Shown one piece after another: positions 1 through 10,237 of a DNA stretch of 64,000 bases. How positions within the stretch are numbered: the first letter of the stretch is position 1; each line of letters opens with the position of its first letter. The position numbers were made by a program, and so were the translations under genes. Source of the DNA: Hippopus hippopus (Eukaryota > Mollusca > Bivalvia > Cardiida > Cardiidae); contig OX328112.1 in assembly GCA_946811185.2 (NCBI GenBank), positions 3,658,001-3,722,000 on the forward strand, given 5' to 3'. The notes beneath the pieces are model-generated. The model did no database searches, was not told the origin of the DNA, and saw only the letters and a list, made by a program, of their open reading frames with translations.

Positions 1-1007
1 TGCTGCCATTGAAAGTTAAATTAGAAATTCATAACAGAATGTAGATTTTAGATTTATTCAGAAATGTACTTATCTTGCAGTTATGGTCATTATTGATACT
101 TTATCATTATTTTATGAAGAAGCTTAAAATTTTGAGGGATTAAGGTTAATATATATAAATTTGAGTCTTGCCTTGCTGGTGCAACTTTACCAGCAAAAGT
201 TTTGCTTCTCATGATGGATTTTTAAGAAATCAAAAGAATGGCCATACACGGTATTGCATTTTACTAAGTAAAATCATTTACTAAATAAGCTAGGACTTAA
301 AATTATATCCTTACAGCTAGAGAGAAGAAACTCTGTTAAAACTTGAAATTGTGTAGACCTACTCAGCTGTGTAAACATAGATAAATATCCAATACATGTA
401 TGTATAGTGTAAGGGATAGAAAAACTCACGGGATTTGTTCTTATTTAAAACCCTGAAAAAGACAACAGCGCTGTCTTGAAAGGCATCCAACAATGATAGT
501 GAATTCTCTATCCGTCATAATCTGTGCACCTTATAGCTATCAGGGGCAACATTTAGAATGAAGATACAAGAATGATTATAGATTCATAAAATAAAGATGA
601 AATAGGTGGAAAACTGGCTGAAAACAAGTATAGATGAATCCGTAACCCCTAAAGCTCCTGAAGTTGCAGTTTCTTGCTTCCTTTTTCTTGACCTGATGTT
701 TTTGCTTTCAAAGGGATTGAAATGTCTACAATATTTAGTTTACGTTTTTAACACTCTCCCACATTGATATGGACGAAAACAGTGTTGAAAATGGCTTAAA
801 ACCCTAATCTAAAAAATTTCTGGGGCTTTCTACATGAGAGGGGAAGTTGATCTTTGACAGCCGGCAAGTAAACTCTATCAGGAAAGTTTGAAAATGGACT
901 TGTCAAATGCTATATTTTGCTGTTTCATCAGAAACTACATGACTGTTCATCTGATCACATGATGCTTTCTTAGTGCATGGGGGCCATTACAGTCTTATAT
1001 CTCTTTT

Positions 1008-1320
1008 GGGCCCAGCCGGTAACTCAGTGGGTTACATCCAAGGCTTGAAATTAGGGGGTTGCAGGTTTGAATCCACAGCTCAGCCATTTCCTTCTTGAAG
1101 ATTGATTGATAGTCACTGTGACTCGATTCACTCACCTCTCACTGCTGATCATGGTTAGGAAAATAATTATGTAGGAAAGATGCCAGTGGTTGGGGAAAGA
1201 ATATGGTATAAAGTCCTTGTAAAAGCAAATCAATGTAAGTATGGATAGAGACTTTGGTCTCTGTGATTTACCTGAAATAATGTTGAAATTGGCATTAGAC
1301 ACCAACCAATCAATTAATAC
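1008..1320 (+). mobile_element. SINE 1, tRNA-derived (unit A)
   Basis: The tRNA-like head has an A-box-like TAACTCAGTGG at 1020-1030 and a B-box GGTTTGAATCC at 1064-1074, the internal RNA polymerase III promoter layout. A tRNA-unrelated body follows with AGATTGATTGATAGTCACTG. The 3' end (GGCATTAGACACCAACCAAT, then CAAT repeats) resembles the tail of mollusc tRNA-SINEs, which end in a GCGTTAAACACCAA-type sequence and a short A/T-rich repeat. SINEs are mobilised in trans by a partner LINE. No clear target-site duplication is visible, so this is probably an old copy. Confidence 0.75.
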
Positions 1321-2543
1321 AGGTGTATCACCTGAGCCCTTTTCATACTATGACTGTCATTGTCTGTTCTACCAAATAGAAAAGGCCAAAGGAGTTTTCA
1401 GATACACATGAGGCTGAGCATTGCAAAATATTAGTTCCTTTATCATTGTAAAAGACAGCAGGGTAATGTGATAGTACGTAGATCTCTATATGTCAAATTC
1501 AGACAAAGTTTCATAAAGATTCTAATTTAACAATGGTTTGAAATTATGGCCTAGTCTTAGATAACTGATAGAATAGTAAACCAAGCATTCATAATGAAGA
1601 TTGGCATGAAAGTTCATTCAAGACAGAGACATTATTAGGGTGACCAAGACAAAAAGTTAATCCAACTGACCTTTAACCCAACAACCAAGTCTTTAATACA
1701 CCTAGATACTGCTAATAGAGTGATGATGTATCTAATATAAATTTTACTTAGTTTCATTGCTTTTGGCTATACATAGGCTTTTTACAAAGTTGGTATCAAG
1801 GAGACACAGTGAAAATGGACGAAAAGTTTGGTCTTAAAGACGATCGCTACAGTTTCACCATTTTTTGAAAACATTCAGAATTTCATGAAACTTTGTGTGG
1901 TGATAGTATATTATCTGATCTTCAAATATAGGAGATAAAAAAAGGGGGCCACCAGCTTTGGGAAAATTCTACGAATATTTCTTTTAGTACACCCTGAATT
2001 GCAGCAGTTCGGGATGAAATTTCACCTATGAAAACTAAGTCTATTTGTATTTTTTTAAATGACAACAATTATCAGGAAATTTTATGTCATTGTATTGGTG
2101 AAACATCAAATTTAATGAAAAAAATAATTTAGAGTATACTGAGTATCAATCTTTGAAAAAAAGCATCCTTGACTTATGGCTAAAACACCTTTATTTTGGA
2201 AAAAAAAAACCCAAAAAAACAAAGAGTATCCTTTAAAGTTTTTTTCAATGTTCTAACATTCAGATTTTTCTTATTTTTTCTGTATATAATATTCAGGTAC
2301 TAAACTACAAGAATCAGGCTTAAAACAAATAGGTCACCAGCCTTATTTTTTAAGAAAATACATTTCAAGTTTGTGGGTGGGGCAATAACTAACGAGTAAA
2401 TGTAGGGTTTGTCAAAGACAAAGACATTATATGAAGTAAATTATCCCAATTTTTTCAACAATTCAACAGTGTTTATAAGAATCAAGTTTGTTTGTCATAA
2501 TAAACCAATCCATATCATATAAATGTAATACTGATGTTAGCAT
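1321..2543. other. Unassigned AT-rich interior of the hAT-like element (unit A)
   Basis: No open frame, RNA gene or repeat structure is recognisable beyond short A and T runs (for example near 2200). The same sequence occurs in B, C and D at the matching offsets. Confidence 0.6.
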
Positions 2544-2760
2544 TTAACCCATTACTAAACGACTAATTCTGGACTTTTCTAAATTTGATGCGTTTGCAGA
2601 CGCTAAACCATAACTTGGTATTTATGTATCACAGTCCTTTGATGGGTCAGAAATCATTGTGCGAAAAGGAGACATCAGTCAGTAGGAGTAATTTCTCCTT
2701 TTGACATCAATGTTTTCTAATGTTGTCGGCTGCAGACGCATTGAGATAAGGGATAACCCG
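2544..2760. mobile_element. piggyBac-like non-coding relic (unit A)
   Basis: It begins at a TTAA followed by CCCATTACTAAACG. Further in, TAATGTTGTCGGCTGCAGAC and GCATTGAGATAAGG (about 2716-2751) resemble the non-coding flank of the piggyBac pseudogene at 62513-62548 (GATGTTGACAGTTGCAACAG, GCATGAGATAAGG). It also has an inverted AAAAGGAGA / TCTCCTTTT pair around 2665-2701. The similarity suggests a piggyBac-derived MITE or a decayed end. No transposase code is present. Confidence 0.4.
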
Positions 2761-2879
2761 GTAAAAGAGAAAGAGTTACAGCTCCTTTTTTTCTTTACCA
2801 AGTGACATAATTTTGAACTAGACCAAACTGAGAGCATCTGCATCTGAAAGGATGTTTTAGCTCGATGATACATCTGCAA

Positions 2880-3240
2880 AATAGAGCGCTAGTAGCAGGT
2901 GTCCATATCTCCGTTGTTAGGTGACGTAGTTCGGTGATTCACTTTGACTTTCAGTCCGATCTTTTGAATAGGTAATTTCGGATTCTTGCCTCGCATATAA
3001 TTATTTGGCTTGATTCAAATACTTTTTTCTTTGTTTTGCGGACAAGAAACAACCCGTTTTAGTTCTTGGTTTATCCATTCTGAAGACACTGAAAAGTGTG
3101 GCAGGATCAACTGTGTTAGGTGCTCACCGTTTCGAGTAAAAAGGTGAGTGTGATAGTTACACGAAGCGTGATAATGGAAGCTGTCGCAAACGTCGTTAAA
3201 AGTATCAAAACAAAGGATTTGTCACCCATCTGACCAAATA
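2880..3240 (+). other. CpG-bearing patch with a donor-like splice site (unit A)
   Basis: CpG dinucleotides (GAGCGC, GTGACGTAG, CACCGTTTCGAG, GTCGCAAACGTCG) are commoner here than in the CpG-poor surroundings. A splice-donor-like AAAAG|GTGAGT lies near 3142, and a short ATG frame runs 3174-3233 (19 codons). It could be an old captured first exon or promoter, or a less decayed part of the host element. I recognise no protein. Copies sit near 18316-18676, 33754-34114 and 49498-49858. Confidence 0.2.
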
Positions 3241-5433
3241 ATTTTTGATAATGGATACTGGACAATAGGATTGTCTAATGATCAGAAAGCTCTTAGTAAA
3301 AAAGATTTGCTAAGCACTTGTAACATCTCTAGTAGATGACATGTAGTATTACCCAAAGTAGTTCCCTGCTTTCGTTTTCTTCATGATTTAAATGAGAACC
3401 ATGATGATACAACATTGCTAGCCTAAGTTCCATAACTTCAACTGCTATTTTTTTAATTTATCTCTTTGAAGTGTAATAGTTGACCCAATAATCCATTGTC
3501 AGCCCCCACACTGGTGTTTCTGTTCATTGACAGGGTATATTTGACTGTCAAAACCTTTTTTTATCAATTGTTACAAAGTAATACATTGACTGTTCAAGCA
3601 CATTGACCTTTTGAATATTAATGGTTTTATCTGATGCACAATATGGGTCAGAAGTGCCTACTCTCTGTACACTGGTTGAAGAGATCAAATTGGTCATTTG
3701 TGCTACATTGTGCTACATTTAACTTTCCCAGTATACATGTAATACATTTCTCCATAATCCCAGGGTCATATACATGAAATGGGGCTGAGAAATGGTGTCT
3801 TGAATACCAATATTTTTAACTTGAGTTTCTCAAGCGCACATGTCTAAAACTAGAGAAACCTGAGTTACAAACCTTATACCCCCAGCGACCTCTTATGGAT
3901 TTATGAGTGTTTGACCTAAAATGATTCATACCTAAAGTTGCTTTGGATATATTTACTCATCACCCTAAATTCTGACAACAAGAGGCCTGTATCATTCTAT
4001 ATACAGCCAAGAAACTCATGTATAGGTGATTTTGAAAAACTTAGAACTGAACTTATCTTGTAACAAAAGTTTTTCTGAGACTGGACCTGAATGTGGAAAA
4101 CTGAATAGGGGGGCTATGATGATCTTTGTTGCTAACATGAAAACCATCCGTGTAAGTTTTGTTCTTTTTTTTCTATACAATGAACGTACACACTCTTTAA
4201 GGAGTTTAACCTAGTAAAATTGTCTGAATTTACTGGCACAAAATTTACTTTTGTATTGTACTTTGCTATAATATGACATAGATTTAAATATGAAAGTGGA
4301 GGTTGATTTACAATGTGTTCACATGCTAATAGAGTGGATTGAAGTATTTATGCTTGTTATATGCCTATTTGTCTTTTTGACAGCAGACATGTACACAATG
4401 GTAAATATTCATCCTTTAATGAAGGAAACTGTCAAAGTCTTTGCCAGTTTAGGATAAGAGCCATGTAGCAGGCTTCCTTTCTGTTCTTACATTAAAAACA
4501 ATGTCTTGAGAGTTTTTCTTTGTGGCAATTTTTAAGTGTACATACTTTCAAAAAATTAATGACATGATAATTTGTCAGAATAATGGAATGGTTCCAATGT
4601 AATTTTTTGATGGGTTTCTAAGGCATCACAGAAGTTGAGGAATATCAGTTTGCTTAATGTGTAAAGCTTTGATCTTTTCTTATAACATACTTTGCTCATG
4701 GAGCAAAACACTTGTTTTAAGTAAATACACTTTTGCATGGCCTTCAGAGGTAGTGAAAATATACTTACACTTGCCAGGATTTATGCCAGAGAAATATGTA
4801 CAAGTACTTTTACTTATGTAATCACAGTAAATGTTTGTACATGAGTGGATCCATAGTTAAATCTAGCACAAAAATTAATGGCCATAGCTTAATCTGAGGC
4901 TTTCAGACAACTCTGCTTCTCAAGACTTTCAGTCCTTTGATTTTCAAAAAAAAAAAAAAATCCGAAGAAACATAATGATGTTGATGACAACAAGCATTAA
5001 TTTCCATATCAAACTGTTTTTTTAATTTCTTATTTGGTAGACTTCAATCAGATATTGAAACATGTAAAAAATATTGTTTTATATCTCAAATTTAAACCAC
5101 CTGTCTTGTCTATCTTGCTTTTTTGTGTATTTCAAAACCTTTAGAGTCAGGGAAAAGTTTTACAGGTAGAAAAGGATCTGACATGCAGTAATGCCAGGAC
5201 CCACAAATGTTCATCTTATCTTTAGGGATCTCCTAGGGGCTGGGGTCAGACACACAGAACTGTTTGGATTAGGGGCTGACCATGACATTTATGGCCCATT
5301 ACAGTGATTATCAAGCCATTAGTATAACAGTATCCAAAAGTACCATAGCCTCAATTTTGAGGCTGATTTTGGGCTTGTACGTAGGAATGAGTAAAGGTTT
5401 GCTTGAGTACGGTACAGTCAGTTAGGTCTTTGT
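3241..5433. other. Unassigned AT-rich interior of the hAT-like element (unit A)
   Basis: No gene is recognisable. The longest frame (4026-4214, 62 codons) has no known motif. A perfect 18 nt palindrome-like hairpin, AGCCTCAATTTTGAGGCT, lies at 5347-5364, and TGGGCTTGTACGTAGGA nearby is the inverse of a site on the other side of the hAT-like element (15114-15130 in phase). Equivalent sequence is present in B, C and D. Confidence 0.5.
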
Positions 5434-5909
5434 GTGCCATTGTTTTGTTTTGGACAAGTAAGCTTCTCTGACGGACAAGTAGATTTTTTAGATTTACTTG
5501 TCCATGGACAAGTAGAAAATTTCACGATTTCCACACCCCTGAAGTTGTTCGGACAGTCTGTTTATGTCTGCTGTCTGTCCATACTCAAAAGTTTAGATCT
5601 TAAAACTTCATCTCTTGCTGCTTGGAAGTAAGAAGATGCTGTAACTAGATTCCTTAAGATTTACTGAGCCTTTAGTTTTACTTTAATTTAAATGAAACTG
5701 ACTTCTTTCCAAGCTTAAACCCTTACAGAAAGGGTCATAAAGAAAAGGGTTATAGTCTAGGATAGTTTAGTGGAAATCATGCTTTTACTAAGCCATAATT
5801 GCAACGGAGTTATGCTACAAATGAAGAAATCAATTGTGATAATGCTGAAGGCAGTTTGCCTGGAACCACAGGTCATTATTATGGATTCCTTTGTTTTTCT
5901 TATTATTAG

Positions 5910-7520
5910 CTGTACTGGCTGAAAGCCAGCAGAACTTATGTCATGGCGTGGGTTTCAGTTGTCCGTCCGTCCGTCTGTCCCCCTGTCTGTCTGTTAGTCT
6001 TTTTGTTATTTACGTGAATAAATCTGCATTTGTTATCAGATTTCCATGAAACTTGCACGGTTTGTTTATCTCATCAATAGCTTCAACCCTATTGATTTTG
6101 AAAAAAATCCAACAAACAGTATGGGAAAAGTAGCCATTTCAAGTTGAAATTTTTCATTTCTTGTGTAAGCGAATGTCTGCATTTGTTATCAGATTTTTGT
6201 GAAACTTGCAGTTTGTTTATGTTATCAATAGCTTCAACCCTATTGAAAAAAATCCAACAAACAGTATGGGAAAGTAGCCATTTCAAGTTGAAAATTTTTA
6301 TTCCTTGTTTACGCGATAAAGTCTGCATTTGTTATCAGATTTTTGTGAAACTTGCACAGTTTGTTTATCTCATCAATAGCTTTAACCGGATTGATTTTGA
6401 AAAAAAATCTAATAAACAGTATGGGAAAAGTAGCCATTTCAAGTTGAAAATTTCAATTTCTTGTTTACGCAATAAAGTCAGCATTTGTTGTCAGATTGTC
6501 AAGAAACATGCAGAGTTTGTTTATCTTATCAATAGCTTCAACCCTACTGATTTTGAAAAAACCCAACAAACAGTATAGGAAAAGTAGCCATTTCAAGTTG
6601 AAAATTTTCATGTCTTGTTTACGCGATGCAGTCAGCATTTCTTGTTTTAATCTTTGTATTTTTAGGTGTACTGGCTGAAAGCCAGCAGAGCTTATGTCAT
6701 GGCGTGATTTCCATCGTCCGTCCATCCATGATCTGTCCGTCTGTCTGTCCATTAGTCTTTTTCTTGTTTATGTGATAAAGCCTGCATTTGTGGTCAGATT
6801 TCCATCAAACTTGCACAGTGTGTTTATCTCATCAATAGCTTCAACCCTATTGATTTTTGGAGAACCAACAAATAGTATGGGAAAAGTAGCCATTTCAAGT
6901 TGAAAATGTTCATTTCTTGTTTACGCGATAGTTTGCATTTGTTATCAGATTTTTGTGAAACTTGCACAATTTGTTTATCTCATCAATAGCTTCAACCCAA
7001 TTAATTTTGAAAAAAATCTTAACAGTATAAGAAAAGTAGCCATTTCAAGTGGAAAATTTCCATTTCTTGTTTATGCAATAAAGTCTGCATTTGTGGTCAG
7101 ATTTCAATTAACCTTGCACAGTTTGTTTATCTTATCAATAGCTTCAACCCTATTGATTTTGAAAAAAATCCAACAAACAGTTTGGGAAAAGTAGCCATTT
7201 CAAGTTGAAAATGTTAATTTCTTGTTTACATGATAAAAGTCTGCATTTGTTATCAGATTTTTGTGAAACTTGCAGTTTGTTTATCTCATCAATAGTCTCA
7301 ATCATATTGATTTTGATAAAATAAAATAAACAGTATGGGAAAAGTAGCCATTTCAAGTTGAAAATTTCATTTTCTTGTTTACGTGATGAATTCAGCATTT
7401 CTTGTTTTAATCTTTGTGTTTTTTTTTTTTTTCTTTTTGCATCAGGAATTCATAATGTATGCTAGCATAAAAACAAAATCACTGCCAGTAGAGCAATTTC
7501 AGGCCCTTCAGGGCCTCTAG
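5910..7520. mobile_element. Pearl/Helentron-like non-autonomous element, two core-repeat modules (unit A)
   Basis: Module 1: hairpin CTGGCTGAAAGCCAG (5915-5929), GTCC/GTCT microsatellite (about 5961-5994), then four core repeats of 146-156 bp starting near 6023, 6176, 6322 and 6478, plus a stub at ~6630. Module 2 repeats this layout: hairpin 6671-6685, microsatellite about 6716-6751, and cores near 6780, 6932, 7083 and 7241 with a stub at ~7391. It ends with hairpin AGGCCCTTCAGGGCCT (7501-7516) directly followed by CTAG. Microsatellite plus ~150-160 bp cores between conserved ends is the plan of bivalve pearl elements, and hairpin ends fit the Helitron/Helentron group. No Rep-helicase is present. 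Short frames inside are shadows of the repeats. Confidence 0.55.
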
Positions 7521-7779
7521 TTACTTGTACATTGTACTATGCTTTTCTTTACTTTTACATTATTCTATGCTTTTCTTTAATTTCATAGTATCAATTTTTT
7601 TTTTATAGCAAAGACATTCTAGCAATTGTAGAACCCTAGTTATAATTTCTTGGCCTGAGCTTTCTCTATTCAATCTAACAATACTGGAACCACATGTCAT
7701 ACTTTATCCCTCTGAGTATGTAAATTTATTGCTATCACTATTCTAATCAGGGAATTGGGAAGGGGATTTTTCTTAGAAA

Positions 7780-7982
7780 GGATGGGCTGGTTTAAGTTGT
7801 GTTGGATTTGGAATGGGAGGAAGTATCTTGGATTGTAGGTTGGGTTAGTGGTTGCGGGTTGGGTTTTGTGAGGAGGGTTGGGGATTGGGTTTTGGGAGGG
7901 TTGGGGATGGGTGGGGTGGGGTGGGGTTGGGAGGGGAGGGGTGGGGTGGGGTGGGAAGGGGTGGGTTTTGGGTTAGGAGGGG
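7780..7982 (+). repeat. G-run tract with quadruplex potential (unit A)
   Basis: Dense runs of three or four G, as in GGGGTGGGGTGGGG and GGGAGGGGAGGGG, from about 7870 on, with almost no C on this strand. Many sets of four G runs have loops of 1-3 nt, the textbook pattern for intramolecular G-quadruplexes. The open frame across it is a low-complexity Gly/Trp/Val artefact and not a gene. Confidence 0.85.
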
Positions 7983-9322
7983 TAGTATATAGGTAGTTAG
8001 TGTAGTTGAGTAGGTAAGGTAGTTTTAGTAGTGTTGGTAAGTAGAGTAGAAATATTAGATAGGTAGGTAAGTAGCGTAGGGTAGAGTTGGTAGATTAGTT
8101 TAAGTAGGTAGGTTAAATTGGTAGATTAAGTATTTAAGCTAGATTGAGTAGAGTAATTTAGATAGTAAAGAGAGGTTAATTAGAGAACTATGAAAGATAT
8201 TGTAGGTATAGTAGGTGAGTAAGTTAGAAATGAATAACAGGCTAGAGGGGTAGATGAAGAGGGAATGTAGAAGTAGAAAGGTGTAAAGAGTAAGGAGGAA
8301 GATAGGTCAGTAGAATTATAGAGAAGAAAGTGTAGAGTAGGAAGGCAGTCTGTAGGTTGGTTAAGTAGGTTGCTCAGGAGAGTAGGAATGTAGTTATAGT
8401 GGGAAGGTATAATGGAAAAAGTGGAGTAAAGTAAGTAGGTCAGTTTGTTGATGTGTAGGTAAGTAGAGTCATTATGTAGAAAGAGTTAGTTAGGTTTGTT
8501 ATGTAGGTAGGTTTGTAGTGTAGAGTAGGAAGGCAGTCTGTAGCTTGGTCAAGTAGGTTGCTCAGGAGAGTAGGAATGTAGGTATAGTAGGAAGGTAAAA
8601 TGGAAAAAGTGGAGAAAAGTAAGTAGGTCAGTTTGTTGATATGTATGTAGAGTCATTATGTAGAAAGAGTTGGTAGTTAGGTAGGTAGGTTTGTAGAGTC
8701 AGCCAGGGTAGTAGGAAAAGTAGAGAGGATGTAGTGTAGGCATGTGAGTAGTGTATGTAGATAGGTAGAGTCGATAGGCAGAAAGAGTAGGTAGGTAGGT
8801 AAGTAGTGTCCACTAGGTAGGTTGGTTGGTAGGTAGATAGATAATGTAGGTAAGTAGAGTCAGCCGGGCGGGAAGAGTGGAGATGATGTAGGTTATTCAT
8901 GTTGGTAGTTTGGTAGTGTATGTTCTGTAGGTAGAGTGAAAAGGCAGAAAGAGGAGGTAGGTAGGTAGGTACGTAGGTTGGTTGGTTGGTGGGTTGGAAG
9001 CATAGAGAAGAGAGGGTGAAGGGTATTTTTTCTGGTAGTTTATGTGTGTAGGTAAAGTCAGTTGGCAGGAAGGATGGGCAGGTAGACTGGTAGCTTGATT
9101 AGTAGGTAGGTGTATCAGTAGGTTGAGAAGCTAGGTAAGTTGGTAGAGTAGGTTTATTTTTAGAGTTTTATTAGGTAGAGTGAGACATCTAGAGTAGATA
9201 GGTCATAAGATAGAGTAGGTAGGTTGGTAGAAAGACCAAGTTGGTAGGTGAAATAGGTAGATAGGTAGGTTTAATAAGTAAGGAAATATAATGTAGATAG
9301 GAGAGTAGGTTTATGTAAGGTT
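7983..9322 (+). repeat. TAGG/GTAG-like degenerate simple repeat (unit A)
   Basis: About 1.3 kb dominated by GTAGGTAG, GGTAAGTAGAGT and similar words, nearly free of C on the plus strand. Longer internal duplications exist: AGGAAGGCAGTCTGTAG occurs near 8340 and 8528, with the following ~150 bp partly repeated. This looks like an expanded microsatellite that has decayed and been re-duplicated. The minus-strand frame rich in Tyr/Thr/Leu is a by-product of the repeat. Confidence 0.85.
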
Positions 9323-9847
9323 AGGGGAGAGGAAGGAAGAAAGGACAGAAGGAAGAAGGAACGAAAGAAAATAAGGAAGTAAGGAGCAGAGAGAGAGAGA
9401 GAGAGAGTGAATGAGAGAAAGAGAGAGAAGGGGAAGGAATGGAAAGTTTGTGAAAAAAGGAAGGAAGGGATAGAGAAAAAAAGAAAGAAAGGAAGGGAGA
9501 AAAGGAGGAAGGAAAGAAGGTAGGAAGAAAGGAAGAATGGAAGGAAGGGGCAGAGAGGACAGGGAGGGAGAGAAAGGAGAAAGAAAGGGGGAGAGAAAGG
9601 AGGAAGAAAGGGGAAGAGAGAAAGTGTAGGATGGTAGAGTAGTTAAATAAGGTAATGTAAGGAGGGAGGGTAAAGGGAAGGGAGGGTAAAGGGAAGGGAG
9701 GGGAAGGGGAAGGGAGGGGGGAGAAGTGGGGGGGGAGGGAAAAATGAAGGGGAGGGGCACATAGGGAAGGGACCAGAAGGTTTGGGAGGGAAATGAAAAG
9801 AGGAATGATGAAAGGCATAGGGAAGGAGAAAGACAGGAAGAAAGGAT
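9323..9847 (+). repeat. Polypurine GGAA/GAAA/GA tract (unit A)
   Basis: About 525 bp that are almost purely A and G on the plus strand, including GAGAGAGAGAGAGAG near 9391 and mirror-symmetric GGGAAGGGAGGG blocks near 9667-9722. Homopurine mirror repeats can form triplex (H-) DNA. The 149 and 165 codon minus-strand frames, which read as Ser/Pro/Leu/Phe runs, are artefacts of the homopyrimidine strand. Confidence 0.88.
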
Positions 9848-9990
9848 CAGTGCAGTTGTTTAGGGCTAAAATTAAAGAAATTCAAAAACTTTTTGGTCAT
9901 GTGGTTCCAGGCAAATTTAAAGCAATGTATGTTTCACCTTTTCTACAATATTAATATTTGACAAATTTTAATTTAACTATTTCACAATTC

Positions 9991-10076
9991 AATTCACAAT
10001 GCATACATAATTATGAATGCTAGAAAATAAGCAGAATCACTGCTAGTAGAGGGATTTAGCCCATCAAGGGTTCTTA
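9991..10076. mobile_element. Second pearl/Helentron-like terminus (unit A)
   Basis: ATGAATGCTAGAAAATAAGC, then AATCACTGCTAGTAGAGGGA, then CCATCAAGGGTTCTTAG follows the same order as the terminus at 7451-7520 (ATGCTAGCATAAAAAC, AATCACTGCCAGTAGAGCAA, GGCCCTTCAGGGCCTCTAG). It is therefore a diverged relative of that end. It may close a second element whose body is the G-rich and polypurine compartment just before it. Confidence 0.45.
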
Positions 10077-10237
10077 GTTTTCTGCACTTATTTTGTCAGT
10101 GAAAAGTTTTCAAAAAGATTTTAGCCTTAGTCTTCCAAATGTGGAATGCATTATTACTCTTGATTCAGGTACATCCAGTCTTGTTTATATATTTTCTTTC
10201 TTTGCATAGAAGTTTTTAAACAAAGCCTAGGAAAAAC

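Larger units (their letters stand above)
1..5541 (+). mobile_element. hAT-like element, right part only (left end lies outside the window)
   Basis: The right terminus at 5541 reads CCACACCCCTG and is followed by AAGTT. Inside it, 5434-5525 holds several GGACAAGTAG / ACTTGTCC motifs in both orientations, the kind of subterminal repeat that hAT transposases bind. The matching left end is seen in the complete versions (for example 13900). The interior holds SINE 1 and a piggyBac-like relic but no recognisable transposase, so the element looks non-autonomous or decayed. Confidence 0.5.

Noticed and set aside
1020..1085. A true tRNA gene
   Set aside because: It has A- and B-box-like words but no cloverleaf stems or anticodon arm that I can pair, and it is joined to a SINE body and tail.
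4026..4214. Coding exon ending at a GTAAGT-like donor (near 4150)
   Set aside because: The frame is kept in all units, but so is the non-coding DNA around it. No acceptor-exon-donor set or known motif was found.
6144..6578. Plus-strand 144 codon frame with repeated residue blocks
   Set aside because: It lies entirely in the core tandem repeats. Equivalent frames open on both strands and the frame is not kept in unit D.
6023..7400. CRISPR array
   Set aside because: The 150 bp repeats are directly adjacent with no unique spacers, in a clearly eukaryotic context.
7799..7996. Plus-strand Gly/Trp/Val frame
   Set aside because: Produced by the G-run repeat; it changes length and frame between units.
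8628..8900. Minus-strand 90 codon frame rich in Tyr, Thr and Leu
   Set aside because: Translation of the TAGG-like repeat. No stop arises because the repeat words lack stops in that frame.
7983..9322. Interstitial telomere repeat
   Set aside because: The dominant words are GTAG/TAGG with irregular spacing. TTAGGG is not repeated in tandem.
9311..9818. Minus-strand frames of 149 and 165 codons
   Set aside because: They read the homopyrimidine strand of the polypurine tract. The products are Ser/Pro/Leu/Phe runs, and two frames are open at once, as expected for such DNA.
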